Assembly (NCBI GenBank): GCA_025024175.1 | Contig: QCXZ01000075.1 | Span: forward strand, 7,068,001-7,132,000 | Length of the DNA stretch: 64,000 bases | Source: Rhyzopertha dominica | Lineage: Eukaryota; Arthropoda; Insecta; Coleoptera; Bostrichidae | Reading direction: 5' to 3' | Shown: piece by piece, positions 1 through 10,926 of the stretch | Layout of the letters: each line of letters starts with the position of its first letter | Numbering within the stretch: the first letter of the stretch is position 1 | Program-made: the position numbers and the translations under genes | The notes under the pieces: generated by a model | Databases searched by the model: none | Told to the model about the DNA's origin: nothing | The model's input: only the letters and a program-made list of their open reading frames with translations

Positions 1-43
1 CAGCATAGATATGCATTTCAATTTCAAATAAATTGAAATGCAT
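1..43. repeat. short hairpin at window edge
   Basis: Bases 11-24 and 30-43 are perfect inverted repeats of 14 bp around a 5-base spacer. Bases 1-22 also match 53040-53061 at about 20 of 22 positions; that stretch lies directly downstream of the outer helix of the hammerhead ribozyme in the 52911-53255 insertion. The window may therefore begin in the tail of another copy of that element, but the match is too short to be sure. Confidence 0.4.
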
Positions 44-1494
44 TGTTTCTCAAGTTTTCGTGCAATCGTAGCTAAATTAACAATTTAAGCAGTCTCCAGC
101 AACTACTATATATAGCAAGTACCATAATTTATAGAACAAACTGTTTGATACGCTGAATTCCTTGGTTGCATCAGGCGGGAAAAATGTAATAGGGTATTTA
201 AAAGAATGGAACATCAACTCTTTACCTTTCTAGTGGGCTGGTAAACCGTGAAAATATGGCGTGTCTTGATTATCCTCCCGATATAATCCGTAAAAGAAGT
301 AAGCCACAAATAAAAGTGTAAATCTCAGAACATAGCCGGGTTGCGTGCGTTCACTACGACGGTCAGCACCGAACTCAGATCGTTTTGTTTGACATCATGT
401 GAAATTACATGAAAAAAATTAAATGACATTTTATTTGTGGAACTTCTTACTACAGTTTACTACCTAAGGGTATAAGGTCATATAACACTTAAAATCCCTT
501 GGATCTGATACCGCTACGTATCTGTAATAATTGCAAGAATCGAAACCAAACAACGACAAATGAGTTGCTTCAATGTTTCTTTGTACAGTATAGAGTAGCT
601 TATATGAACACTTTCCTAAGAAAAGAAAGCAGCATTAGGTTTATGAGCATATTAAATTGAAATTATGTTCAAATAACAGTTATCTATAGCACACTGGCAA
701 AATCGAGATAGATCTATTGAATTACGTATACCAATATTAAAGCTCAAATTCGTTATGCGTTCAAGTTTATTACTTCAGTGTGTAGTTTACTGAAGGCTTG
801 ATTTTTTTCGCCTAATTACTAACAACCCCTTTGTGTAATATATGTGCGTCTGCCGGAAAACAAATTCTTCCCAAACGAGCAATTTCGCGGGGGTCCCATC
901 AAAATAACTCACCTATTAACGCTGTAAGGGCAGTTTCGTTAATTAACACGACAGTTAACGTCTAAAACGGGCTGGAAAAAATTCTCTTAGGCATACGAAC
1001 CGGCGTTGAAAATAACGAATGGGCCGTTTTATTGCAGTTTTTCCTGGCACGCTGTTCATTCTGTTTTGTCGCCCGCTTAGGTGACTTTGGGTAAATTAAT
1101 TGTCGCTGTATATTACTGACTAAAACTGTGAAACATGGGCACATTGTTTGGTTGAATATAGCCTTAGAGTTGTGATTTTGTGCATAATTAAAGAAAAGTT
1201 TGCCGTGACTAGAAACCATTATAGTACAACTCGATAAATTTATTAGTCCGGTACCTATTATAGTGCGAGTCTGTGAACAACCGCTTAGGTTGCTATGGAA
1301 TGCAATAGAAAATGAAAAGAAGTTAGATCCATACAAATGCTCGGACACCCCCAGAAATGTTAGTTTTTCATATTCCTGTGTATTTGAGATATTATGTCAT
1401 GCCTACATCTGCAAAGCCTAAAGACAGACACCATAGACAAATAGACGTTGGTGTGGGGAGACGAGTGTTCATAATGCTGGCAACATTGAAAATT
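44..1494. other. no gene recognised
   Basis: AT-rich DNA without a recognisable coding region. A 128-codon open frame on the minus strand (962-1348) has no recognisable motif and is probably chance. Confidence 0.5.
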
Positions 1495-1499
1495 CTAAA

Positions 1500-3240
1500 A
1501 AAATAATAAAAGAAGAATGTCTGTAAAGCCTTCTGCAAGTCTGATAAGTTCTCGCACTATATGTCTGTGAATCTCCGGTGGAGCAATGTTTGAGAGAATC
1601 GGAAGCCAAGGTAATGCAGTTGACTTAATTGTTACAGTGATTAGTCGCATTGCAGTATCAAGTTGTATGTCAATTTCTCCTGTGTGACTATTTTTCCAAA
1701 CAGGACAGCAGTACTCAGCAGTGCTATAAATCAAGGCAGTTCCAGAAGTACGGAGTACACTTGCGTTTGCACTCCAACTTGTACCAGCAAGCTTATGCAA
1801 TGTTGTTTCTAGTCTGTAATTTTTTTTACTGACGTTTTCTAGATGTTTCTTGTACGTTAGAGACTTATACGGCGTCACTCCAATGTATTCTGTCAAAAAG
1901 TTATGTTTGAGAATTATGTTATTTGACATAACTTGAAGTTGTTATGTCTTTTGATGATTGTTGAGATGAAAACAAGCTACTTCTGTCTTCAATGGATTAG
2001 GGAATAAGCACTAAGCTTTTGAGTAACAATTCATAATCTCGATATCTCTTGAAATGTTTTGTTCAAGTACTTTGCAAAGCCAATGCCATGTCGTCTGCAT
2101 ACACCAATTTTCTCGAGTGAGATACTCGAAGGTCGCTTATGCAAAGGTTGAAAATAATAGGCGGCAGAACCGATCCGAATTTGTCACTTTTCTTTCGCAG
2201 AAACACTGTAAGTTGACGTTGGGACAGCATTCGTTCGATAAGCTTCACAGTATTTCCACTTTTCGGAGTAATAAATAGTTTGAGGATCAACCCACCTTTC
2301 TAGTATCATAGGCCGTCGATAAGTCTATAAACACTACTCCAGTTTTCAGTCGTTTCTGGAAATCATCTTCAGCATATGATGTTAGAGCCAAGACTTGGTC
2401 ACAGCAACTTCTGTTCTTCCTAAAACCTGCTTGTTCCTTTGGAAGTGGGTCTTGTAGCAGACATTCAGGGGGGTATTGGGTCGGTAACTGCCTGCTTAAT
2501 TTGGAGGTTCCCTAGGCTTTAAGACAGCAACTGCCTTTGATTTCTAAAACAAACTTGGAACAATAATAACCATTTTAAAGCATTCGGCCACAAGTTTTTC
2601 AAGAATTCTGGGAAAATACCTTTAAAACCAGCAGCCTTGCAAGCTTGCAGAGCACAAATAGCTTACAATGGGTATAATTGTGACAATTCTACTGAAGGTT
2701 CCCATATTTTTCTTAACTGATGAGGTTTTCCCTTTATCTTTTTCAATTCCTCTGTAGATATTTGAACAGAATTTGAGATACTAACCAGTCGAGAAGCTAA
2801 AACATTACGGGAAATTAATGATGTTTGTTTATGTGTTTCATTAACAGTTGGTTCTAATTTTTTCAGCAGGTTCCAACTGCTACGATTTGAGTGGGTGAAT
2901 TTTATGCTCTGCATTGGAGTATTCCATTTTTTTTTAATTGATTTAGGAATTCTAGAATCCTGTCAGCCAATTCATAACTGGGATGAGCTTGATACTGTCT
3001 ATACAAGGCATCAGCTTATGTATCCCAAAAAGGGACGTAGCACGTTCGAAAACCTTTTGGAATTGTTCTCTTTGCAGCAGCCTTTATTACACCAACAAAT
3101 CTCTCATAATTTTCAGTAGTTGCTGGGACCCATCAAAGATTCATGTCAATTTGAGTAGTAAATCTTGACCAGTCGGCTTTTTGAAAGTTCCACGGTGGTT
3201 TCTCAAGTGGTGGCTCATTTTTAATTTGTATCCCAACTAC
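1500..3240 (-). mobile_element. jockey-type LINE fragment (RT), decayed
   Basis: Minus-strand remnant of a non-LTR retrotransposon polymerase, in pieces. Reading from high to low coordinate: the linker upstream of the RT (about 3235-2663, with the Trp-rich segment SSWNLLKKL), the RT core at 2290-2063 (GSVLPPIIFN followed by the catalytic YADD), and the post-RT thumb at 1929-1495 (TYKKHLENVSKK, KLAGTSWSANASVLRTS, YSTAEYCCPVWKNS). These blocks are characteristic of jockey-clade elements of insects. Stops and frameshifts separate the blocks, and the endonuclease and 3' tail are not seen, so it is dead. A second copy of the family is at 57130-57900. I infer the clade from motif wording, not from an alignment. 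Confidence 0.85.
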
Positions 3241-4756
3241 TTACCTACTACTAATCTAAGTTATATGGATGTTGGTTTAAATATCTATCGGAGATATTGG
3301 GCGGACATGTTATAGATATCTATATTTTTATAATAGATGTCATGGATATCCATTGCCTAAGTCCATCTATTAGTTTACAATAGACATCTATGTGCTGTAC
3401 CGAAGTTTTACCTGCTTGCGATTAATTAAAAGAACCACATTCCCTTATTCAGTTCGGTATGGCGTTAAGCCCTATAGTCATCCGTTATGCGTCGCCGACC
3501 ACACCAAGGTAAATTTTCGAAAAAGTGGAAATTCGTGTACAGACTCGGAATGAATACAACTCGTCCCTGAGGTTTCCTTAGGGTCTGGGAACTGAGCGTA
3601 CGACTTGCTCATGCAAAGTTTAATACTTCGACATGAAAAGTCAATTTATGGGTGAGATTGTACAGTTGAAGGCGGGAGAGAAGCGATACAGTAAGTTTAT
3701 GCATGCCGGAGGGAGTTGAACGCTTCGTAAGCATAGATTCGTGGTTGCAGTATGAAATTATTGCTGTTATATAATATTGAAGCAACCAGTTCTCACATTT
3801 TTGTGGTTTGCTGGAGGTCTCAAAAAATTTTATTCGTAGATAAAAATTTGTTCCACTAAAGGGTATGCAAGGGGATGTCAGATGTAATATAATTATATAA
3901 CTGTAACACAATTTTCAACTTTGCGTCAATAACAAATTTTCCTTATTTAGATAATTCGGATACTTGATATCTGTTTAGGGTGGAAGACAGAAATCTACAC
4001 TTTTTATCTGTGTTCGCTGTTGATTATTTTTAGTATTCGGATTCCACCAAAAATTTGTCGATCTTAATGCTTAATATGCATTTTTCAAAGTGAACGAGTT
4101 GTGATTAAATCAGCATACAGCAAAATGCGCACAAAATCATATACGCCAACCACAATTGTCTACCATAGATAGTAAAAATACTATCTCTTTCATAAGCATA
4201 AATAGATATTTATGGATTAAATGAATACAAACAAGAAGATTTTGATATCCGACATAGGCTGCTTTGAATTGTATCTGCCAGTGAAACAAAAGAGATTGGT
4301 TTAAAAGAAAAACTTTATATAGCACAAGCAGACAAAAATTATTTAAAATCAAAACTTATATGTATATATAAAAATCATGAATGCTCCACCAAGAGCCATA
4401 AGCACACAAGTAATCGAAATCAAACAAAAAATCGATAATCAGTGGCTATCATATTATTATTTATTCAACAAGTTTTAGGAGGATATAGATAAATATATAT
4501 TGGAGTGCCTTTCCTACACACTAGGTTCATTCGTTGTAATGAACAAATTATATTAGACTGACATCAAAAACCTATAACCTCTTGAAGATATATTACCTTT
4601 CTGTCAGATCATTCAACTAAAATCAAAATTAATTTTATAAAACAAACGAAACACATAATTCGGATAACTTCACATCCCGTTTCTTTAAACAAAAGTTTAA
4701 ACGAATTAAACGAGTTACTAATTCAATAATTATACCCTAAAAGCCTATACTACTAT
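3241..4756. other. no gene recognised
   Basis: AT-rich sequence with several short ATATCTAT-like runs around 3280-3390. Short open frames (for example 3609-3911 and 4137-4352, minus) show no domain. I see nothing supportable here. Confidence 0.5.
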
Positions 4757-4860
4757 ATCTAGAACGGAGTCGTATAGTTGGGCCAGTCTACCTATCTAAC
4801 CCTTTTCTGACTGAGCGGGTCAACTAATCCCGCAATATAGTTGGGCCAAGAATCTGCTTT
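4757..4860. repeat. MULE left TSD and subterminal repeats
   Basis: ATCTAGAAC at 4757-4765 is matched by ATCTAGAAG at 6932-6940 (8 of 9 bases), the target-site duplication. Inside it, the left end carries TATAGTTGGGCCA twice (about 4773-4785 and 4843-4856). The right end carries related copies in inverse orientation: GGCCCAACT near 6872-6882 and AGCCCAACTATA at 6912-6923. Confidence 0.8.
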
Positions 4861-6931
4861 GCCCGAACAGCGGGTGATGGACCATTATTAGCAAATTAGG
4901 AAAGACCTTAATTTATGTGATGTGTGTAACTTATTAATGTGATTGGTACGGTTTTTTATTAGCAAACACGCTTAAAGGAATAAAATAAAACAACTTTCAA
5001 ATTTAATACAAACTTATATTTATACGTTACAATAATAACATGTATGTATGTACAGTAAAGTATAAAAATATTTACAAATTTACAAAAATACGAATGTATA
5101 TTTATACGTAATAACAAAATATTAACATATATGTATGTAAAATAAGGTATACAAAATATTTACATATTTGGCGCGTATTTAAATGAAACACTTTTTACAA
5201 ATGTCAGCCTGTCTATGAGATTTTGTTTGTAGTTATTAATTTTGACTTCAAGATAATCTTGCTTTAATTTTACAGTACGCCTAACAACTTTTTGGAATTT
5301 GTTGGATGTGTTTATTTCAACATAAACTTCACTTTGAGAATTCAACAAACTATCAACAAATTGAAAAATATTTGGATGAGGCGAATAAAAACTTTTATTA
5401 AATCTTGAATGAAATGACTCACACGCATTGGTTGTTCTGCAAGAGAAGGCAGATGAACTTGCCCAAATATTTGGAGTAAATTTGGCATTTTCGCTGATGT
5501 AATTGTCCACTAAATAGTCGCAAAACTCTTGAAGTTTCGAATGTTTTGGCATGATTGGAATTAAATCGAATGCGAATGCGTCACCCACTTCATCACAATC
5601 AAGAAACTGAAGTCCAAAACAATATCTTAATATTTTGCCAACTTCAGTGTGGTTTTTATAATCTTGTGACAGTCCAAGCGAGTGAATTTTTCGATACCAT
5701 GCCTGTGAAAGATGGAATCCGCATCCACTTACTCTAGCTTCCTCCCACGTATCCATAATAACATTGTGGATTGCAGTTTCAAAATCAATAACGATACCTT
5801 TAGGATAAAATTGTAAGTCACTTTCACTGCACTTCTGACACAACATATTCAAACATGTTTGATATGTGGATTGCTTTTTATCCGGAAGCAAACAAAATAC
5901 CAATGGAACGTAATGTCCATTCTTGTATCCATGAATTGTAAAGAGTTGTGTAAAAAATTTCGGACAAAAATCAAATATGCCGTCCATATACACAGTTTCA
6001 ATACAATATAAAAAGTAAAGATTGCTATAAGGAGCAAAAATGATGATACCTTGGTCTGCATTATTTGTCAAGACAAATGATTATTCTTTATCTGTCATAG
6101 GTGCCAAAGTGTTTACTGCTTCGAAAACGTCTTTTTGCATTTTGGGAAGATTTGGAGTTAACTTCCTCCTGAACATCCATATATTATGCCTTACAAGTTC
6201 CATATCGTAAGTCGTTATGTTACTGCTTATGCCAGGGTTAGACCAAAGTTCCGTGTGCACTAATTTGGCAGGTTTTTCGTGTACATTTTCTAGAGCTTTC
6301 CTTTTCACACTGTTGTTGACAATCTGCCTGTGCAGGTCTTCTTTATGATTGTGAGATAATTCGGAGTCCAAGATCTCATTTCCAGCCGACGTGTGTAGAT
6401 TTTTGCGGGACATTTCGATGTTTTATTTGTGCACCTCCAACGCACAGTTCCGTTTTTCAGCACGTTTGCGATGCAAAACTTGTAGTTATTCACCACCAAC
6501 AGTTTTTTTGCCTTTTTCACTTTGCATGAATACAACTTCCATTTCGCCGGTATGAATGTGAGCTAGAAATTTTAGTAAAACTGTTTAATTTGACTTGCGT
6601 TTCAGAATTTATAAACTCATTTCAGCAGGTAACCACCCTCTTTAACAAATTATTTCGGACATTATGGACAAGTGTCCAATAATATTTTACATTTTTCAAA
6701 TAAGTCCCACCCATCTTAATTGTGTTTCGTGATCTATTGGGTCCACAGGCACAAAATGTTTGCGTTTAAACTGCCTACTTTTCTAAGTAGTATCAGGTAG
6801 CAGGATCTGATAAGGATTCGTTATCGCTAACTATCAGCGGGAGGTTCATAATCCACCGTCCGCATCCTTCTGGCCCAACTCAATGGCAGATTAAAGAGCG
6901 ATAAAGTTTTTAGCCCAACTATAATGCGCCC
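4766..6931 (-). mobile_element. Mutator-like element (FLYWCH-MULE), about 2.17 kb
   Basis: A complete-looking class II element. The outer ends are imperfect terminal inverted repeats; the right end read on the minus strand is GGGCGCATTATAGTTGGGCT, against GGAGTCGTATAGTTGGGCC on the left. It is bordered by a 9-bp duplication with one mismatch, the size expected for the Mutator superfamily. Inside is one minus-strand transposase gene (5160-6535) with two frame breaks. The 6540-6870 stretch is its 5' non-coding part and 4860-5160 the 3' part. Insect MULEs with an N-terminal FLYWCH finger are known; that this is one is read from both the domains and the ends. Confidence 0.88.
5160..6535 (-). pseudogene. 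MULE transposase with FLYWCH finger, frameshifted
   Basis: Three consecutive minus-strand reading frames. First, 6535-6305 begins with a FLYWCH zinc finger (VNNYKFCIANVLKNGTVRWRC, then C in SKCPAK). Second, 6413-6081 supplies the closing HNH of the finger (ELSHNHKED) and a linker. Third, 6071-5160 (303 codons) is the MULE transposase core. In the third segment the RNase-H-like catalytic residues are probably D30 (MDGIFDFCP), D96 (GIVIDFET) and E218 (TNACESFHSRF), with the family's Cys/His site at GCGFHLSQAW (116-125). The frame changes near 6415 and again near 6075, so no single product can be made as drawn. The long undamaged third segment suggests fairly recent activity. Confidence 0.88.
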
Positions 6932-6940
6932 ATCTAGAAG
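6932..6940. repeat. MULE right target-site duplication
   Basis: ATCTAGAAG directly after the right inverted repeat. It matches 4757-4765 at eight of nine bases. Confidence 0.8.
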
Positions 6941-7197
6941 ATACCTTATTTTGTTTTGAAGGCTATGTTGTTATTCTGTTTACATTGCGATTTGACACCT
7001 GACATGGTCTGGCGCTCATTGTTCTTATTGTCAGATTCCCTGCGTCATTTTAAGATAGGCGCCTTGACGTATATAAGGGAAACTAAATCTATGCAGTGTT
7101 GCCTGCCTTGGGACTATAGCTGTGCTGAGGAAGCTTTATAAGCCGAAATTGCTGCTCACAGATTGCTTTGGCGCAGACGACATGGTATGGACGTAAT

Positions 7198-7201
<4 letters not shown>

Positions 7202-7233
<32 letters not shown>

Positions 7234-7234
7234 G
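7202..7234. repeat. (TTA)n microsatellite
   Basis: About 11 tandem TTA units. The same trinucleotide on the other strand (AAT) is the insertion site of the Dong-like elements at 18-20 kb, but no LINE is attached here. Confidence 0.95.
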
Positions 7235-7246
7235 TTTTCAGGTCTG

Positions 7247-7354
7247 GTTGCCACGTTGACTGTTTGGTCTCAACTTTTCGATACTCATGTCTGTGTCTTC
7301 CTTGGAAGTAGCCACCACATGAGTGTCGAAAGGATAAACAGTCAACGTGGCAAC
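7247..7354. repeat. long imperfect inverted repeat
   Basis: The arm at 7247-7289 (starting GTTGCCACGTTGACTGTTT) is the reverse complement of 7318-7354, with a few mismatches and a small bulge, around a spacer of about 28 bases. Transcribed, it would fold into a hairpin of about 37 pairs. The origin is unknown; it may be the end of a small inverted-repeat element. Confidence 0.85.
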
Positions 7355-8684
7355 AAGCTCGGAAAACATCATGTCATCGACAACAACCACGGAACACTTT
7401 AAACCAAAATACCTGTATGCTCATTTACACATTGTTTTCATTTTGTTTCCTGTGTGAATTAAATGTTATTGTAGATGATTTCGAAGAAGACTGAAATAAG
7501 TCTAAAGGTCAGCAAAAAAAGAGTAGTCCTTTTGTTTAGGATATATAGGTTGAGTAATTACCTGAATCCTTTGATACGAAATATCAATGACTAAAAATCT
7601 ATTGGGCTATTTATTTCAATCAATGAGGAAGATGATTTCGCTGATATTATTAGCAATATTGCTGAACAATCACCTTCTTCCTGAAAAGAGAAATAGGTAC
7701 ACGAGGTAGACCAATACGCAAAAAAGGCATTTAGAACGTACAAACTTTGATAGTCCTATAGGTAAGTAGTTAACAAAGTTGTTTCTTCAAAAGTCATCTC
7801 TTATGTCAAACGCATGCACATCTAACCAATATATTGCCCCTATTGAACCCCCGCTAACTACTTGTGAACATGCGGTTAACGCGCACAAACCTCGAGATCG
7901 CGTTGCAGCACTCATTATGGCAAGCCATTAACGAAACGATCAGGTTACGGCAAGTTTCCTTTTATACTAAGTATTAGAGACAGGCCTTCATAAGCAAAGA
8001 GCTAAAAGTTTGTAGGCGAGACTGTTTTGGAAGACATGATTTAAGGAAGAAATACTTAATAACGATGTAAGTACCGTAAGATGCAATCAGACCGAAATAA
8101 ACACCATCGTTGTAGTGCAATCAATCATTGCATCACAAAGAGTTCTTATGCTTATTCATGATATACTCATTGTTCCTTCAAATTATGAAAAGGAACTGGT
8201 AATTTGTGCATAACGCTATTTATTTAGCTGCGAGCATCATATTTCGTTGAACGCCAACGACTTGATATTTTTCGAAAATAAATTAAAATTTTTAAATCAA
8301 AAATGTCATGACATCTTTTCCTTCCAAGTAGAGGTAGAGATATGGTGTGCGTGCACTTTCAGGAAAATTTCAATGCACGCAGGATATTTGGCGACATCGC
8401 AAAATATTTAAGAACTTTTACAACCGATTGAGAGAAACTGAAAATAGGGCATTTGCAGGTCAAAGCAATACTATACTCCGGTACTGAAAAAAAAATTTTG
8501 GTCCGTGCTGCAGAAAATAAAGAAACAAGTTCTAGATGTATAGTTCTATGTATGAATTTTACCAGTTTTCGTTGTCATATACTCCAGCCCAAAATCCTTT
8601 TCGGCCGATTTTGCAGCCAGACAATAGTTTGCAAGTTCTTTCAAACCCAGCAAAACGTTGATCCAATGCTCGCAAAAAATTTTT

Positions 8685-10790
8685 TTTTATAGTTGCAAGC
8701 AACAATCTATGACAGTCATTATGCGAACAGCCGATTACCGCTTACAATGGTTTAAATTATTACCTGAAGCTATCGTAAATAACAGACGGGTTCGGCAAGT
8801 TCTACTGTTTTAAGCGGAGTGGACCGTATCCAAAAATAGTGTTTAGGCTTTTTTGGATTTTTTTTCCGTACATAGCTTTTAATGTGCGACTAAATCGTAT
8901 TCTTTCCTAATTTAATGAGTAGTATTTACTTTTATAACCATGAATTGTAAACATTACAATTTCAATGCGGCAGCTCATACTTTCTAATTTTTGATTGCGG
9001 TGTGCAATCGTTCTCTGCTCTGTTTCTTCACAATTTTCTTTTAATCCGGAGGGTCATAAACGTAGTTTCTACCTGTATATTTTTTTGAAATAGGAAGAAA
9101 TCGGAACTATTCTACTCCTGCTATAAACGGTATTGAAAGCATATATTTTAAAGTTTTACAGCATATAAGCGTACCAAGGGCAATATTTTTTACTTATTCA
9201 GTCATACCTACATATATGCTTACATTTAGCCACTTATTAAGAGGCATTTGTGACAAATACATTTCGTAGGGCAACTGGTCAAACAGATTATTGTTGATTT
9301 TAAACCATGGGGTAACTGAGTACCTCTGAAACAATTAAATATGTTCATTCTTATCATTAGGATCTGTCGTGGCATATACCTGAGTGCTCAATCGACTGCT
9401 GCCAGCATACCCTGCAAAAGTATGTTAAAACCATTGGCTTTTCAATGAAAAAGGTGGAAAAGAAGCAATGCTTGATGGAAAGTCAGGTAATAAGAAAGTG
9501 GAGATACGATTATTTAAAATCTATAGAAATGTATAGGCAGGAAAATCGTCCAATATTTTTCCTGGATGAAACATGATACAATACAGATGATAAAATAAAA
9601 ATAAGATGAGTTGATGACTCAGGGAAGTGCAACGTTAATATTCCGGCGTCAAAAGAAAAAAAGAATAATGATTCTACACGCAGGAAGTGAAAATGGTTTC
9701 GTTCCTGGAGCCCTGTATCTTTAATGTAAAAACTTAAAAGAAGGAAAAGACTATTATTCTGATACGAATGCGGAAGTGTTTGAAAATTGGTTCAAAAACA
9801 TTTTGTTGCCCAAGTTGCCACCAAACAGCGTCGTAGTAATGGACAACACTAGTATCCATTCGGAGCAACTGGATAAAATTCCAAATACAACAACTAATAA
9901 GGCAACCATTCAAGAGTTTTTAAGAAAAGAAGATTTATATTTCGAAGAGGACTACACAAAAAAACAATTGTTGAAAGTGCTTGGCACAAAAAAATTTTTG
10001 AAAAAATTTAAAATTTCTGAATATGGTCACACCATTCTCGATTATCCCCAAATCATTGCATTCTCAACCCCATTGAAATGATATGGGGGCAGATGAAACA
10101 AAGAATTCGACGAGGGAACACAGGTGAAAAATTTAGCAATGAAATGCTGCTAAAAATTAGACACGAAGCTGAAATAACAAGTGTCAATGCATGGAGAAAT
10201 TCAGTGCGGCATGTACTGGACATTGAAAATCGGTACAGAGTGAATCATGTACAAGAATTAATAATAGAAGTTAATCGTGATTTTAGCAGTGAAAGTGATA
10301 GTGAATAATTTTTTTTAGTTTGTGACTCTTGTAGTGTGCTTATTAGCAAGCTGTACTGAACATAATCGATACCGTGTATAAACTTTATTGTGCAATATTG
10401 TAAATGTTTTCTAACAAATGTAAATAATTTTCTCCTTACTAAGTTGTATGTTTTTACATCAAATTTGTATAAATTCGTTATGATATATGATATTTTATAC
10501 ATCGAAAAATTTAAATCCAATAAAGTACCACATAAAGATAGATCGCGGGTCGCGCCAGTTAGCATCAGGTCTGCATTAAATAAAATTTGGTATAAAAGCT
10601 TCTATGTTTTATTGATTGCTAAAATATCACAACTAACAAATTTCAAAATTTTATAGTGGAAAAGTTAAAATTTTATCCAACAAGATTTTTTTGAATACGG
10701 CCCATTTAGGAACTTTGAAGCGTGCCACTAATCCCAATAGTTTAGGATGACCGACCATAAGGTTGTAAAAACCCTCATTTACAATACAAT
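8685..10790 (+). mobile_element. IS630/Tc1-mariner-type element, DD82E-like, copy 1
   Basis: The limits come from shared sequence with copy 2 (29119-30646): both begin near TATAGTTGCAAGCA and remain alike through the 3' non-coding DNA to the CCGACCATAAGGTTGTAAAA block. Copy 1 keeps more of the 5' half, which copy 2 has deleted. The transposase region is 9418-10308. I could not identify terminal inverted repeats, so the ends are approximate. Confidence 0.75.
9418..10308 (+). pseudogene. DDE transposase (IS630/Tc1-mariner type), broken
   Basis: The first part (9418-9775) reads in short frames: KKVEKKQCLMES, YRQENRPIFFLDET with the first catalytic Asp, then TGA where the family has Trp. 9776-10081 has VVVMDNTSIHS with the second Asp. 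10078-10308 resumes after a frame change with NPIEMIWGQMK, which supplies the catalytic Glu. I count 77 residues between second Asp and Glu. Copy 2 has about 80, and small deletions are visible in both, so the ancestral spacing fits the DD82E group described from arthropods as Sailor (name from memory). The acidic Ser-rich tail (DFSSESDSE) is intact. The stop and frameshift make it inactive. Confidence 0.85.
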
Positions 10791-10829
10791 AGTTTACGAC
10801 AGCCGACCATCAAGCTGTAAAACCCTCAG
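10748..10829. repeat. imperfect tandem duplication
   Basis: GACCGACCATAAGGTTGTAAAAACCCTC at about 10748 recurs as AGCCGACCATCAAGCTGTAAAACCCTC at about 10801, roughly 53 bases later. It lies at the 3' end of the DD82E-like copy. Copy 2 has only one unit. Confidence 0.65.
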
Positions 10830-10918
10830 CATAAGTCAGTGTCATAGATCGTTGCTTGATACTTTACTAATTAAACCACGCTTAACTCGTCCTGGAGTGA
10901 ACATTTCGAGAAGGGTTA

Positions 10919-10926
10919 GTCCTAGC
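10919..10926. repeat. hAT target-site duplication, left
   Basis: GTCCTAGC, identical to 12671-12678. Confidence 0.95.

Larger units (their letters stand above)
6941..8684. other. no gene recognised; microsatellite and hairpin
   Basis: Contains a (TTA)n microsatellite and a long inverted repeat, listed separately, and a hammerhead-like but defective motif near 7126-7160 that I rejected. Otherwise AT-rich DNA without coding signal. Confidence 0.5.

Noticed and set aside
7126..7160. CTGAGGA ... GCTTTATAAGC ... GAAA, hammerhead-like
   Set aside because: Core and stem II are plausible, but no stem III with UH before the CACAG that pairs with CTGTG can be drawn; the register of the cleavage base is wrong. 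Probably chance or too decayed.
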